The translations under genes and the position numbers were made by a program. 64,000 nucleotides of DNA from CAIWHR01 sp963724975 (lineage in GTDB: Bacteria > Pseudomonadota > Gammaproteobacteria > Burkholderiales > Casimicrobiaceae). Shown piece by piece: positions 1 through 8,096 of this stretch. A model generated the notes under the pieces. It was given only the letters and a program-made list of their open reading frames with translations. It searched no databases and was not told the origin of the DNA. Position 1 is the first letter of the stretch. The number at the start of each line of letters is the position of its first letter. The DNA lies in the NCBI GenBank assembly GCA_963724975.1, contig CAVRXB010000003.1, forward strand, positions 496,001 to 560,000, given 5' to 3'.

Positions 1-507
1 CCCAGCGGCAGGCGACCTTTCGGTCCGCGGGAGGCGCACGCGCTCGACGCCGAATTGCTCGCGCATCTTGCGGGCAAGGAGCTGTCCGAAGGCACAACTT
101 TGATCCTGGTCGAAGATTCGCGCGGCCACGAAACGACGGCTGGAGCGGAGGCGCTTTGCGTTTCACAGTATCTCGCACAGCACGCCGCGGTGCTTGCGTT
201 GCTCCGTGCGCGAGGCGTGCGCGTCGTTGGCCTCCTTGCCGGTGCGGGTCACAGCGCGGCGTTCTTCGTCAATGCTCTGCAGGCATCAAGCGTCTATGCG
301 CTCGCGGACGCGCGGGTAGTCGCGATGGAGCCCGCGGCGATTGCGCGCGTGACGCGACTCGATCCGGCGCAGCTCACGACGCTGATCGAGGAAGACCCGG
401 CACTGGGACACCCCGTTCGTCATTTTGCGGCGTGGGGTGGGATTACGAAGATCTTGCCGGAAGCGAATCGCGAGCAGCTGCTGTCGCTCGTCACCGGGGA
501 GAAGTAG
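1..507 (+). CDS. Malonate decarboxylase gamma subunit-like protein (5' truncated by window edge)
   Basis: The frame is open from base 1 and ends at TAG 505-507, so the start lies outside the window. About 168 residues are visible. They look like the crotonase-fold carboxyltransferase half of biotin-independent malonate decarboxylase (MdcE/gamma). A strand of the type LILVEDSRGHET is followed by a helix, then ARGVRVVGLLAGAGHSAAFF, which matches the family's glycine-rich oxyanion segment, and later RVTRLDPAQL, which resembles the family's RVTKRS region. In that family the beta and gamma subunits decarboxylate malonyl on the acyl carrier subunit, giving acetyl-S-ACP and CO2. The gene converges on a TRAP transporter operon (524-3431), a common partner for malonate use. 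The subunit assignment rests on motif resemblance only; another carboxyltransferase or crotonase relative is possible. Confidence 0.6.
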   Translation, partial: PSGRRPFGPREAHALDAELLAHLAGKELSEGTTLILVEDSRGHETTAGAEALCVSQYLAQHAAVLALLRARGVRVVGLLAGAGHSAAFFVNALQASSVYALADARVVAMEPAAIARVTRLDPAQLTTLIEEDPALGHPVRHFAAWGGITKILPEANREQLLSLVTGEK

Positions 508-523
508 ACCGAAGACGGCGCGG

Positions 524-1876
524 TTATTTGCCTGGCCCCATCACCCAGGTCGGGAATCCCGTCGCAATGCCGGGAAAGAGGCATATCAGCACGATCGCGA
601 CGAACATCAGCACGACGAACGGCAGCACCCCCCACACGACGTCGCGCAGCGGAATGTCCGGAGCGATGTTCTTGATGACGAAAATGTTGAGGCCGACGGG
701 CGGGTGGATCAATCCCATCTCCATCACGATTGTCATCAGTACGCCGAACCAGATGAGATCGAACCCGGCCGCGCGCAGCGGCGGCAGGATGATCGGCGCC
801 GTCATCAGGATGATCGACACCGGAGGGAGGAAGAATCCGAGGACGACGACCATCGTCAGGATCGCGGCCAGCAGCAGCCATTTCGACAGGTGCATGGCGA
901 CAATCGCTTGCGCGGCGGACTGGCTGATGTGGAGGTAGCTCATCACGTACGAGAACAAGAGCGACATGCCGATGATGAACATCAGCATCGTCGATTCCTT
1001 GAGCGTGGCGCCGAGGATGGGGGCGAGGTCCCGCGGCCGCCACACGTGGTAAGCCACCGCGATCAGGATCAGCGCGAGCACCGCGCCCAGTCCGGCCGTT
1101 TCCGATGGTGTCGCGTAGCCGCCGTAGAGCGCGACCATGACGCCGATCAGCAGCACGACGAATGGCACGACGCGCGGCAGCATCTCGACCTTTTCGTGGA
1201 ACGTGTAGATCTTCTGCTCCAGATAGGCGGATTGCCGGCCATCGCGCGCGAAGGCGGCGTGCGCGGCGGCGTATTCCCGGCGAAACTTCCAGGCCGCATA
1301 GAGCGCGAACAGCGCGACGAGCAGCAGCCCCGGACCGATGCCGGCGAGGAAGAGCCGTCCCAGCGACACCTCGGCCGCGACGGCGTACAGAATCATCGTG
1401 ATCGAAGGCGGCAGCAGAATTCCCAGCGTGCCTCCGGCAGCGATGATGCCGGCAGCGAAGCCGGGTGAATATCCGCGCTTGCGCATCTCCGGAATGCCGG
1501 CACTGCCGATCGCAGAACACGTCGCCGGACTCGACCCGGCCATCGCCGCGAATAGAGCGCAAGTGAACACGTTGGCGATGCCGAGTCCGCCGGGGACACG
1601 CTGCATCCATGCATGCATCGCCAGATAGAGATCGCGGCCGGCGTCGGAGCGTCCGATCGCGGCCCCTTTGAGGATGAAAAGCGGAATCGACAGCAGCGTG
1701 ATGCTCGCCATCTCCTCGTAGACATTCTGCGTTACGGTATCGAGCGAGGATGTGGGCATGAACATCGCCATGAACAGGATCGCGACGAAACCGAGCGCAA
1801 ATGCGATCGGCATTCCCGAGAACATCACGACCAGCGTCACGGCGCCGAACAGGAGACCCAGCGTCAACACGCTCAT
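524..1876 (-). CDS. dctM: TRAP transporter large permease (DctM type)
   Basis: A 450-residue polytopic inner-membrane protein and the ion-coupled transport subunit of a TRAP carrier. It shows the family's repeated hydrophobic helices and loops such as GSSPATCSAIGSAGIPEM and PPSITMILYAVAAEVS. It also has the C-terminal pair PPVSIILMTAPIILPP and HPPVGLNIFVIKNIAPD typical of DctM. I chose the ATG at 1876 because it overlaps the TCA stop of the small permease as ATGA, which indicates translational coupling; the open frame extends upstream without recognisable protein. The length is normal for the family (about 425-450). It forms one operon with dctQ and dctP on the same strand. Substrate cannot be read from the permease; the neighbouring malonate-decarboxylase-like gene makes malonate or another dicarboxylate plausible. 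Confidence 0.93.
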   Translation of the reverse strand: MSVLTLGLLFGAVTLVVMFSGMPIAFALGFVAILFMAMFMPTSSLDTVTQNVYEEMASITLLSIPLFILKGAAIGRSDAGRDLYLAMHAWMQRVPGGLGIANVFTCALFAAMAGSSPATCSAIGSAGIPEMRKRGYSPGFAAGIIAAGGTLGILLPPSITMILYAVAAEVSLGRLFLAGIGPGLLLVALFALYAAWKFRREYAAAHAAFARDGRQSAYLEQKIYTFHEKVEMLPRVVPFVVLLIGVMVALYGGYATPSETAGLGAVLALILIAVAYHVWRPRDLAPILGATLKESTMLMFIIGMSLLFSYVMSYLHISQSAAQAIVAMHLSKWLLLAAILTMVVVLGFFLPPVSIILMTAPIILPPLRAAGFDLIWFGVLMTIVMEMGLIHPPVGLNIFVIKNIAPDIPLRDVVWGVLPFVVLMFVAIVLICLFPGIATGFPTWVMGPGK

Positions 1877-2415
1877 CGCGTTCGGCGCGGCACGAAGTGG
1901 CCGATCGATTGCAACAGGACCTGGGCCACGAGCAGCGACATCCCGAGCGCCATCAGTCCGTAGGGGATGGTAAGCGGAGGCGCGAAAGTCGACGAAGTTG
2001 TCATCTTGTCCACCCATGCTTCGTGGAACAGCGTCCACGACTTCCAGGCGAAAAACGCGCAGAACGCGAGCGTCATCAGGTCGACCAGCACGATGCGGAT
2101 GCGATTGACGCGCGCGGGAAGGACGCTCGCGATGGCCTCGATCCCGATATGCCCGCGCTGCGCCTGCACCCATGCGCCCGCGAGAAATACGGCGCCTACG
2201 ATGCAGAACACCGCAATCTCGTCCTGCCAATCGGTGCCTGCCCTGAAGAGGTAGCGCGAGAACACGCTATAGGTGAGCACCAGCGAGGCCACGAGCAGCG
2301 CCACCATGCCGACGATTGACATCGCCCGGTTGACGGCGTTTTGCACGATCTCCAGGAGTGCCAGCGTGCCGGCTTGGGTCTCGGACTCGCCGCCCTGATC
2401 GACCTCTTTGCTCAA
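1873..2415 (-). CDS. dctQ: TRAP transporter small permease (DctQ type)
   Basis: About 180 residues with four hydrophobic segments: VGMVALLVASLVLTYSVFS, EIAVFCIVGAVFLAGAW, VLVDLMTLAFCAFFAW, and a last one beginning GLMALGMSLLVAQVL. The loop after the second helix carries RGHIGIE, a DctQ hallmark. The start is uncertain. A TTG at 2415-2413 overlaps the dctP stop (TTTGA), giving coupled translation and a 27-residue cytoplasmic lead; a GTG at 2346 is an alternative. The stop overlaps the dctM start as ATGA. DctQ holds the M subunit and the binding protein together in TRAP carriers. Confidence 0.88.
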   Translation of the reverse strand: MSKEVDQGGESETQAGTLALLEIVQNAVNRAMSIVGMVALLVASLVLTYSVFSRYLFRAGTDWQDEIAVFCIVGAVFLAGAWVQAQRGHIGIEAIASVLPARVNRIRIVLVDLMTLAFCAFFAWKSWTLFHEAWVDKMTTSSTFAPPLTIPYGLMALGMSLLVAQVLLQSIGHFVPRRTR

Positions 2416-3431
2416 AGGAGCTTCTCGGCGGCCGCGAGGAGCTTCGAGCAGTTCTCGTTCTTGGCGGCGAAGTCTTGCCAGACCGGCTTCGCCAGCACTT
2501 GCCATTTCCGCAACGCCGCGTCGTCGAGGTCCGACACCTTCGCGCCGGCCTTGACGTAGACGCCGGCAACCGCGACGTCGTCAGCCATCGCGCTGTCGAC
2601 GGCGAATTTTTCGAGGTCGGCGCCAACCGCCAGGATCGCATCCTGCTGCGGCTTCGGGAGCTTGTCGAATATCTGCTTCGACATCATGAGCGGCTCGAAC
2701 ATGAACCAGTACGATTTACCGCGTCCGCTCGTGAGGAACTTGGAGACCTCCTCCAGCCGGAACGAGATGAGGCTCGTCGACGACGTCAGCGCGGCGTCCA
2801 TCGCACCGGTCTGCATCGCGGCATAGATCTCGTTCGACGGCAGCGATAGCACCGAAGCGCCGGCGTCCTTGAACATCATGTCCATCTCGCGGCTGCCCCC
2901 GCGGATTTTCATTCCCTTGGCGTCATCGGGCGTGACCAGCGGCTTGCTGCGGCTCGCGACTCCACCCGCCTGCCAGATCCAGGTCACGACGATAACGCCC
3001 TTCTCGGCCAGGATTTGCGACAGCAGCTTTCCAACCTCGGCATTTTTCCATTTGCTCCCGATCTCGTAGGATGGCACGAGTGCCGGGAGGAGACCGATGT
3101 TGGTTTCGGGGACTTCGCCGCCCGCGTAGGACAGCGGCACCAGCGAGAGGTCGAGTGCGCCGCGGCGCAGTGCACTGAACTGCGAGTTGACCTTGACCAG
3201 CGAAGAGTTCGGATAGATGTCGAACTTGAGCGCGCCGTTCGTGCGCTTCTCCACGTCCTGCGCGAACTTGCGAACGAGGCGGTCGCGGAAGTCACCGGCG
3301 TCGATCGTGCCTCCCGGGAACTGGTGCGAAATCTTGAGAGTCGTGGTCTGCGCGTTCGCGCGGAATGCGGTGAGCGCGAGGGGAATGGCGGCGAGCGAGC
3401 CGGCGATCAGACGGCGGCGAGAACGAATCAT
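2412..3431 (-). CDS. dctP: TRAP transporter substrate-binding protein (DctP type)
   Basis: A 339-residue periplasmic solute-binding protein. The first 27 residues form a signal peptide (RSRRR n-region, hydrophobic core ending FRANA|Q). The mature part has the family pattern: FQ/HQFPGGT near the N-terminus, DIYPNSSL, a strand AEKGVIVVTWIWQAGGVAS, then KGMKIRGGSREMD containing the arginine that family structures show binding the substrate carboxylate, and LPSNEIYAAMQTGAMDA. A clear GGAGGA ribosome site sits just before the ATG. It is first in the dctPQM operon and delivers an organic acid to DctQM. The exact ligand is not predictable from sequence. Confidence 0.92.
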   Translation of the reverse strand: MIRSRRRLIAGSLAAIPLALTAFRANAQTTTLKISHQFPGGTIDAGDFRDRLVRKFAQDVEKRTNGALKFDIYPNSSLVKVNSQFSALRRGALDLSLVPLSYAGGEVPETNIGLLPALVPSYEIGSKWKNAEVGKLLSQILAEKGVIVVTWIWQAGGVASRSKPLVTPDDAKGMKIRGGSREMDMMFKDAGASVLSLPSNEIYAAMQTGAMDAALTSSTSLISFRLEEVSKFLTSGRGKSYWFMFEPLMMSKQIFDKLPKPQQDAILAVGADLEKFAVDSAMADDVAVAGVYVKAGAKVSDLDDAALRKWQVLAKPVWQDFAAKNENCSKLLAAAEKLL

Positions 3432-3641
3432 GGCTTCCTCCGAAATAATTTTTTATGCTGGCTGCTGCGGCCGCCTTTCGATACCGCACTGCGGCAGCTT
3501 CCGCAACGAGAGGATGATGCGGCAACGACGCCGCGTTCGCAATGGTCCGCACCCGCCTCCGCGGTCGCGCGACGACGGTATGATGTCCCGCGCCGCCCAT
3601 GCGCGCCGACGATGCGAAGGGCGGCGGAAACCGGGACGCCG

Positions 3642-4394
3642 ATGACACGCGGATGCATCGCACTGTTCGCCGTACTCGCGATTACGAGAGCGGAGGCGCA
3701 GCCCGCCATCGACTACGAGCGCGAGGAACGATGGGCGCAGGAAGTCGTCCCATCGGTTGTGGTGGGCGATGTTGTCTGGCTCGCTACGCCGGCGCGTGTG
3801 AAAGTACTGGCGATTCTGACCACGCCGACCGCGAACGCGAAGGGAGGGGTGATTGTCATTCACGGCCTCGGCGTGCACCCTGATTTCGGCATGATCGGCG
3901 GTGTGCGCAGCTACCTTGCCGACGCAGGCTACGTCACGCTTTCGGTGCAGATGCCGGTGCTGGCTGCTGGCGCGTCGCGCGGCGACTATGCCGCTGCGCT
4001 GCCCGCCGCCGCGGAGCGGATCGGTGCAGCGATCGCGTTCGTGCGCGCGAAAGGTATTGCGAAGATTGCGATCGTTTCGCACAGCATGGGCGCGACGATG
4101 GCAAACGCCTACCTCGCGCGGCCCGATGGCGCGAAGATCGATGCCTGGGTCCCGATCGGCATGCTCGTCGACTTTGCAACACCTCCAAGGGAGCCGGTGC
4201 AGGACATCATCGCCGAGAATGAGCTGAACGAAGTCGCGGCCGCCGCGCCCGTGCGCGCAAAACGGCTGCCGCGCGACGCCTGCTCCCGGCAGGTCACGAT
4301 CGCCGGGGCGGACCATTATTTCGAGAATCGGCAGAAGGAGCTCGCGGTGGCGATCGCCGTGTTTCTCGACCGCGTTTTCGGACGCTCCTGCTAG
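3642..4394 (+). CDS. DUF3530-like alpha/beta hydrolase, exported
   Basis: About 250 residues. The ATG at 3642 gives a short hydrophobic export signal (CIALFAVLAITRAEAQ). The body shows an alpha/beta-hydrolase fold: GGVIVIHGLGVHPDF carries the HG oxyanion motif, VSHSMGATMAN is the nucleophile elbow with serine in S-x-S-x-G form, and AGADHYFENR near the C-terminus holds the catalytic histidine. The layout resembles DUF3530 proteins of proteobacteria, which have no assigned substrate. The gene is monocistronic, divergent from dctP (210-base gap) and convergent with sua5. Longer in-frame extension upstream exists but reads antisense to dctP and was not used. Confidence 0.75.
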   Translation: MTRGCIALFAVLAITRAEAQPAIDYEREERWAQEVVPSVVVGDVVWLATPARVKVLAILTTPTANAKGGVIVIHGLGVHPDFGMIGGVRSYLADAGYVTLSVQMPVLAAGASRGDYAAALPAAAERIGAAIAFVRAKGIAKIAIVSHSMGATMANAYLARPDGAKIDAWVPIGMLVDFATPPREPVQDIIAENELNEVAAAAPVRAKRLPRDACSRQVTIAGADHYFENRQKELAVAIAVFLDRVFGRSC

Positions 4395-4395
4395 C

Positions 4396-4471
4396 GGCCT
4401 GTAACGAGGGAAGCCGTACTGAACGAACATGGTATGGCCAGCGAGACACTATCGATTCCCCATTACAGGCC
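4396..4471. repeat. 9-bp perfect inverted repeat between convergent genes
   Basis: GGCCTGTAA at 4396-4404 and TTACAGGCC at 4463-4471 are exact reverse complements, 58 bases apart, filling the gap between the hydrolase and sua5 stops. No T-run follows, so a simple intrinsic terminator is not obvious. It could form a long-loop hairpin in either transcript. Confidence 0.4.
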
Positions 4472-4472
4472 A

Positions 4473-5468
4473 TTAGTCCCGATCGTCGTCCTCACCGCGC
4501 GTGGCGCGGTCGAGCCGATCGCGCACGGCGAGCCAGTCGTCGCCTCCGGGCACGTCTTCGATCAGGATCACATCGGCATTCGCAGCGTCGAGCGTACGCA
4601 AGTTTGCGTAGAGGTCGTGCGCGTAGCGGGCCACCTCGGCCGGCGCATCGATCCAGACCCCCTCGAAATCGGCCGGGCGCGAAACGGTGCGTGCGAGCAC
4701 GGCGGCCGCTTCGTCGCGCGCAGCGAATTGGTCAAGCTCGGCTCTGAGCGCGTCGGACGCGACGAGCACCGCGGTCGTTCGGGGCGCGTAATGGGCTGGC
4801 AGTGTTCCCGGCGCGCGCGGCGCCGCGCTGTCGGGCGAGCGCGGCGGCCGGCCGAGCACGCGCGCGAGGTCAGAAACCGGGACGCCGCCCGGGCGCAGCA
4901 GGATCGCTGTCCCGGCCACAAACGCGACGATAGTCGATTCGATCCCCACCTCGCACGCACCGCCGTCGAGGATCAGCGACACTGCATCGCCGAGATCGTC
5001 GGCGACATGCGCCGCGGTTGTCGGCGAGATACGACCGAAGCGATTTGCCGAGGGCGCCGCAATGCCGTCGCCAAATGCGGCCAACAATTCGTGGGCTACC
5101 GGATGCGACGACACCCGCAGCCCGACGCTGTCTTCCCCTCCAGTCACGAAATCCGAAGCGCGAGCGGCGCGCGGCAGGACCAGTGTCAACGGACCTGGCC
5201 AGAACGCCTCGGCGAGGGCGCGTGCGCCGCCGGAAAACTCGCGTGCCCAATGCGGCACGTGCGAGGCGTCGGGCAGATGAACGATCAGCGGATGGTCCGC
5301 CGGGCGGCCTTTGGCCGCGAAGATGCGACGCACGGCGCCGCCGTTCGTGGCATCGGCGCCGAGACCGTAAACCGTTTCGGTCGGAAAGGCGACGAGCTCT
5401 CCCGCGCGCAGTCTTTCCACCGCGGCCGCGATGGCGGCGGACGTTGCACCTACGATGTGCGCTGTCAT
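4473..5468 (-). CDS. sua5: L-threonylcarbamoyladenylate synthase, Sua5 (two-domain)
   Basis: A 331-residue cytoplasmic enzyme that makes threonylcarbamoyl-AMP from threonine, bicarbonate and ATP, the first step of the t6A37 tRNA modification. The N-terminal YrdC domain shows FPTETVYGLGADA, AAKGRPADHPLIVHL and APSANRFGRISPT. A linker, including RPGGVPVSDLARVLG and LPAHYAPRT, leads to the C-terminal Sua5 (Rossmann-like) domain ending around residue 325. The length matches Sua5 rather than the short TsaC (about 190). It is divergent from metK, with 136 bases between the two starts. Confidence 0.95.
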   Translation of the reverse strand: MTAHIVGATSAAIAAAVERLRAGELVAFPTETVYGLGADATNGGAVRRIFAAKGRPADHPLIVHLPDASHVPHWAREFSGGARALAEAFWPGPLTLVLPRAARASDFVTGGEDSVGLRVSSHPVAHELLAAFGDGIAAPSANRFGRISPTTAAHVADDLGDAVSLILDGGACEVGIESTIVAFVAGTAILLRPGGVPVSDLARVLGRPPRSPDSAAPRAPGTLPAHYAPRTTAVLVASDALRAELDQFAARDEAAAVLARTVSRPADFEGVWIDAPAEVARYAHDLYANLRTLDAANADVILIEDVPGGDDWLAVRDRLDRATRGEDDDRD

Positions 5469-5505
5469 CGACCCGTCCGACGGCCGGCGTGGCCCGGGCG
5501 CCGTC

Positions 5506-5514
5506 TGCTAGAAT
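5506..5514 (+). promoter_or_regulatory. Extended -10 promoter candidate for metK
   Basis: TGCTAGAAT at 5506-5514 fits an extended -10 (TGnTAnAAT), with no good -35 hexamer 17 bases upstream. It would give a leader of roughly 80 bases before the metK ATG at 5605. I looked for SAM or SAH riboswitch cores in that leader and recognised none. Confidence 0.4.
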
Positions 5515-5604
5515 TCCGGCTTTTGCGCAGCGTCGTCCGGGTCGCGATTTGACGCCACCTCGGACCCCACCTCGAGCGTGCAATCGTATGGGCTAGGAGA
5601 GGCA

Positions 5605-6840
5605 ATGAGCGATTTCCTGTTCACGTCGGAATCGGTGTCGGAAGGGCATCCGGACAAGGTCGCGGACCAGATTTCCGACGCGGTGCTGGACGCGATTCTA
5701 GAGCAAGACCCCACCGCGCGCGTTGCGGCCGAAACGCTGGTGTCCACTGGTCTTGTCGTGATGACCGGCGAGATCACCACTGCGCACAAGCACGATTTTG
5801 CCAGCATCGCTCGCGACACGATTCGCAGGATCGGCTACAACGACCCGGAGCTTCGCTTCGACGCCGATGGTTGCTCGGTGATGGTGTGCTACGGCCGCCA
5901 GTCGCCCGATATCGCGCGCGGCGTCGACCATGCGTCCGACGAATACCTGAATCAGGGCGCGGGGGACCAGGGTTTGATGTTCGGGTACGCCTGCGACGAG
6001 ACGCCGACGCTGATGCCTTTCCCGATCTACTACGCGCACCGGCTCGTGCAGCGGCAAAGCGAAGTGCGCAAGGATGGCCGGCTGCCGTGGCTTCGGCCCG
6101 ACGCCAAGTCGCAGGTCACCGTTCGCTACGTCGACGGCAAGCCCGTGGCGATCGACACGGTCGTGCTCTCGACGCAGCACCATCCGAGCATGAACGAGAA
6201 ACAGAAGGAGCTCGCCGAGGCCGTGATCGAGGAGATCATCAAGCCCGTGCTGCCGTCGAAGATGCTCGCGGGCACGAAGTACCTCGTGAACCCTACAGGA
6301 CGCTTCGAAATCGGCGGACCGCACGGCGACGCCGGACTGACCGGACGCAAGATCATCGTCGACACCTATGGCGGCGCCTCGCCGCACGGCGGCGGCGCAT
6401 TCTCCGGCAAGGATCCGTCGAAAGTCGATCGATCGGCCGCCTACGCGGCGCGCTACGTGGCAAAGAACATCGTCGCGGCGGGAATCGCGAAGCAGTGCCA
6501 GGTGCAGCTTTCCTATGCGATCGGCGTCGCGCACCCGATCAACGTGACCGTGTATACGGAAGGCACCGGGCGCATCCCGGACGAGAAGATCGCCGCGCTC
6601 GTCAAGACTCACTTCGACCTGCGGCCGAAGGGCATCATCCAGATGCTGGATCTGCTACGGCCGATTTACCTGAAGACCGCGGCCTACGGCCACTTCGGCC
6701 GCGACGAGCCCGAGTTCACTTGGGAAGCGATGGACAAGGTGCAGGCGCTGCAGGCCGCGGCCGGGCTCTCGGGCGCAACGGCTTCTCCCGGCAGCGGTTC
6801 TCGGGTACAATCCGCCGCTCTCGAAACAACGCAAAAGTAA
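5605..6840 (+). CDS. metK: S-adenosylmethionine synthetase
   Basis: 411 residues, a cytoplasmic enzyme that converts methionine and ATP to SAM, pyrophosphate and phosphate. Signature elements in order: GHPDKVADQISDA at 14-26 (ATP/methionine site), GAGDQGLMFGY at 118-128, and the glycine-rich P-loop-like GGGAFSGKDPSKVDRSAAY in the last third. The start at 5605 is preceded by TAGGAGAGG, a strong ribosome site; the frame extends nine codons upstream but without one. The C-terminal tail after residue 385 (GLSGATASPGSGS) is longer and less conserved than usual. It is followed within 20 bases by a 42-residue gene and then a terminator. MetK supplies the methyl cycle completed by ahcY and metF further along. 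Confidence 0.98.
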   Translation: MSDFLFTSESVSEGHPDKVADQISDAVLDAILEQDPTARVAAETLVSTGLVVMTGEITTAHKHDFASIARDTIRRIGYNDPELRFDADGCSVMVCYGRQSPDIARGVDHASDEYLNQGAGDQGLMFGYACDETPTLMPFPIYYAHRLVQRQSEVRKDGRLPWLRPDAKSQVTVRYVDGKPVAIDTVVLSTQHHPSMNEKQKELAEAVIEEIIKPVLPSKMLAGTKYLVNPTGRFEIGGPHGDAGLTGRKIIVDTYGGASPHGGGAFSGKDPSKVDRSAAYAARYVAKNIVAAGIAKQCQVQLSYAIGVAHPINVTVYTEGTGRIPDEKIAALVKTHFDLRPKGIIQMLDLLRPIYLKTAAYGHFGRDEPEFTWEAMDKVQALQAAAGLSGATASPGSGSRVQSAALETTQK

Positions 6841-6858
6841 GGAAGGGAGGTGATGCCC

Positions 6859-6987
6859 ATGGCCGAACGATCCCGCACCCGCCGCAACACCCTCGAGCGC
6901 CGCTGCCTCGGCAAAGCCTACAAGCGTCTTTTTGTCGGCTCGCAAAAGGGCATTTTCAAGATGCTCGAGAAAATCAAGAAGGCGTAA
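6859..6987 (+). CDS. Unrecognised 42-residue basic protein downstream of metK
   Basis: A short gene of 42 codons: starts MAERSRTRRNTLERR and ends KMLEKIKKA. It is very rich in Arg and Lys and contains one Cys. A consensus ribosome site (GGGAGGTGA, 6844-6853) lies 8 bases before this ATG; an in-frame ATG at 6853 is too close to it. Third codon positions are strongly G/C, as in neighbouring genes. The gene starts 18 bases after the metK stop and is followed at 7027 by a textbook terminator, so it should be co-transcribed with metK. It is predicted as two helices, the second amphipathic (GIFKMLEKIKKA), compatible with binding RNA or a protein partner. I do not recognise the family and assign no function. 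Confidence 0.68.
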   Translation: MAERSRTRRNTLERRCLGKAYKRLFVGSQKGIFKMLEKIKKA

Positions 6988-7026
6988 CAACCTTCTTCAA
7001 CGGCGCACAGCGCCGATCCAGTATCG

Positions 7027-7056
7027 GAGGGCCGCAATCGCGGCCCTCTGCTTTTT
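7027..7056 (+). terminator. Intrinsic terminator after the metK unit
   Basis: GAGGGCCGC (7027-7035) pairs perfectly with GCGGCCCTC (7040-7048) around an AATC loop, followed by TGCTTTTT. This ends the metK / small-protein transcript. Confidence 0.88.
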
Positions 7057-7213
7057 GGTGTGTTGCGCTGATTGTCCAAGATGCCCTCCGGGCAATTTGT
7101 GCATGACTGACACCAATAGCAATTTAGTTGGCATAGCCTTCGATTTCCAGATGGGCGAGGTTTCCGTAACAATGATGTCGACGGCGCGCAAAGCCGTCGT
7201 GGAGCGAAGAGCG

Positions 7214-8059
7214 ATGAACCCAAAGGAATGGATCGGCAAGTCGGAAACGGTCGAAGACGTCGCGACCGCAACGCCCTACGCGGCGCTGTCGGCAACGCTC
7301 GACCGCGAGGCCGTGCGTCCGGCGGGAGGAACGCCGCTGCCCGCGCTGTGGCACTGGCTCTATTTTCTGCCGCTGTATCAGCTCTCCGAGGTCGGCCCCG
7401 ACGGCCATGCGAAGCGCGGTGGATTCTTGCCGCCGATTCCGCTTCCGCGACGGATGTGGGCAGGGAGCCAGCTTCAATTCCTGAAGCCTCTTTGCATCGG
7501 CGACGCTCTCTCGCGCACGTCGACAATCGAGGACGTGACGGAGAAATCCGGGCGCAGCGGTCCTCTAGTGTTCGTCAAGGTTCGCCACGAGATCCGACGC
7601 GGCGACGAAAAGGAAATCGCTCTCGTCGAATATCACGACATCGTCTACCGCGAGGCGCCAAATCCAGGCGACGCCGCAACAAAGCCAAAGGCAGCGCCAT
7701 CCCGCAGCTCGTGGGAGCGACGATGGGTGCCGGACGATGTGTTGCTCTTTCGCTACTCCGCGCTGACCTTCAACAGCCACCGTATCCACTACGATCGCCG
7801 CTACGTCACCGAGGTAGAAGGCTATCCGGGTCTCATCGTGCACGGTCCGCTGATTGCCACGCTGCTCCTCGATCTGCTGCGCCACCAGCTGCCCGACGCG
7901 GTGGTGACAAGCTACGAGTTCCGGGCGGTTCGTCCGCTGTTCGATCTCCATCCGTTCTTCGTCTGCGGCGAGCCGCAGCAAGACGGCAAGACGTTCAAGC
8001 TCTGGGCGCGCGACCACGAGGGATTCCTCGCCATGGACGCGACGGCCCTCGTCGGATGA
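7214..8059 (+). CDS. HTD2/MaoC-type acyl-CoA hydratase (mesaconyl-C4-CoA hydratase-like)
   Basis: 281 residues with a double hot-dog arrangement. The N-terminal FAS1-like dehydratase half includes LPALWHWLYFLPLYQLSE and GGFLPPIPLPRRMWAGS. The C-terminal MaoC half includes LLFRYSALTFNSHRIHYD and YPGLIVHGPLIATLLLD. The NSHRIHYDRRY and GLIVHGP segments match the HTD2 / mesaconyl-C4-CoA / 3-methylfumaryl-CoA hydratase group. Members hydrate enoyl-CoA thioesters in side-chain degradation. I chose ATG 7214 because a GGAG lies 9 bases upstream and homologues begin near this point; ATG 7103 would add 37 residues of unconvincing sequence. The true substrate is unknown; no CoA ligase or lyase partner lies nearby. 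Confidence 0.8.
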   Translation: MNPKEWIGKSETVEDVATATPYAALSATLDREAVRPAGGTPLPALWHWLYFLPLYQLSEVGPDGHAKRGGFLPPIPLPRRMWAGSQLQFLKPLCIGDALSRTSTIEDVTEKSGRSGPLVFVKVRHEIRRGDEKEIALVEYHDIVYREAPNPGDAATKPKAAPSRSSWERRWVPDDVLLFRYSALTFNSHRIHYDRRYVTEVEGYPGLIVHGPLIATLLLDLLRHQLPDAVVTSYEFRAVRPLFDLHPFFVCGEPQQDGKTFKLWARDHEGFLAMDATALVG

Positions 8060-8096
8060 GACCGTGAGTTGCCGAAGCACGCCGAACGCTTAGATC

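Noticed and set aside
3015..3641. N-terminal extension of the DUF3530-like hydrolase
   Set aside because: The upstream open frame is antisense to dctP and has no family similarity; the signal peptide begins at 3642.
5515..5604. Possible SAM riboswitch in the metK leader
   Set aside because: I looked for SAM-I, SAM-II, SAM-V and SAH core motifs in the leader and recognised none. A covariance-model search could still find one.
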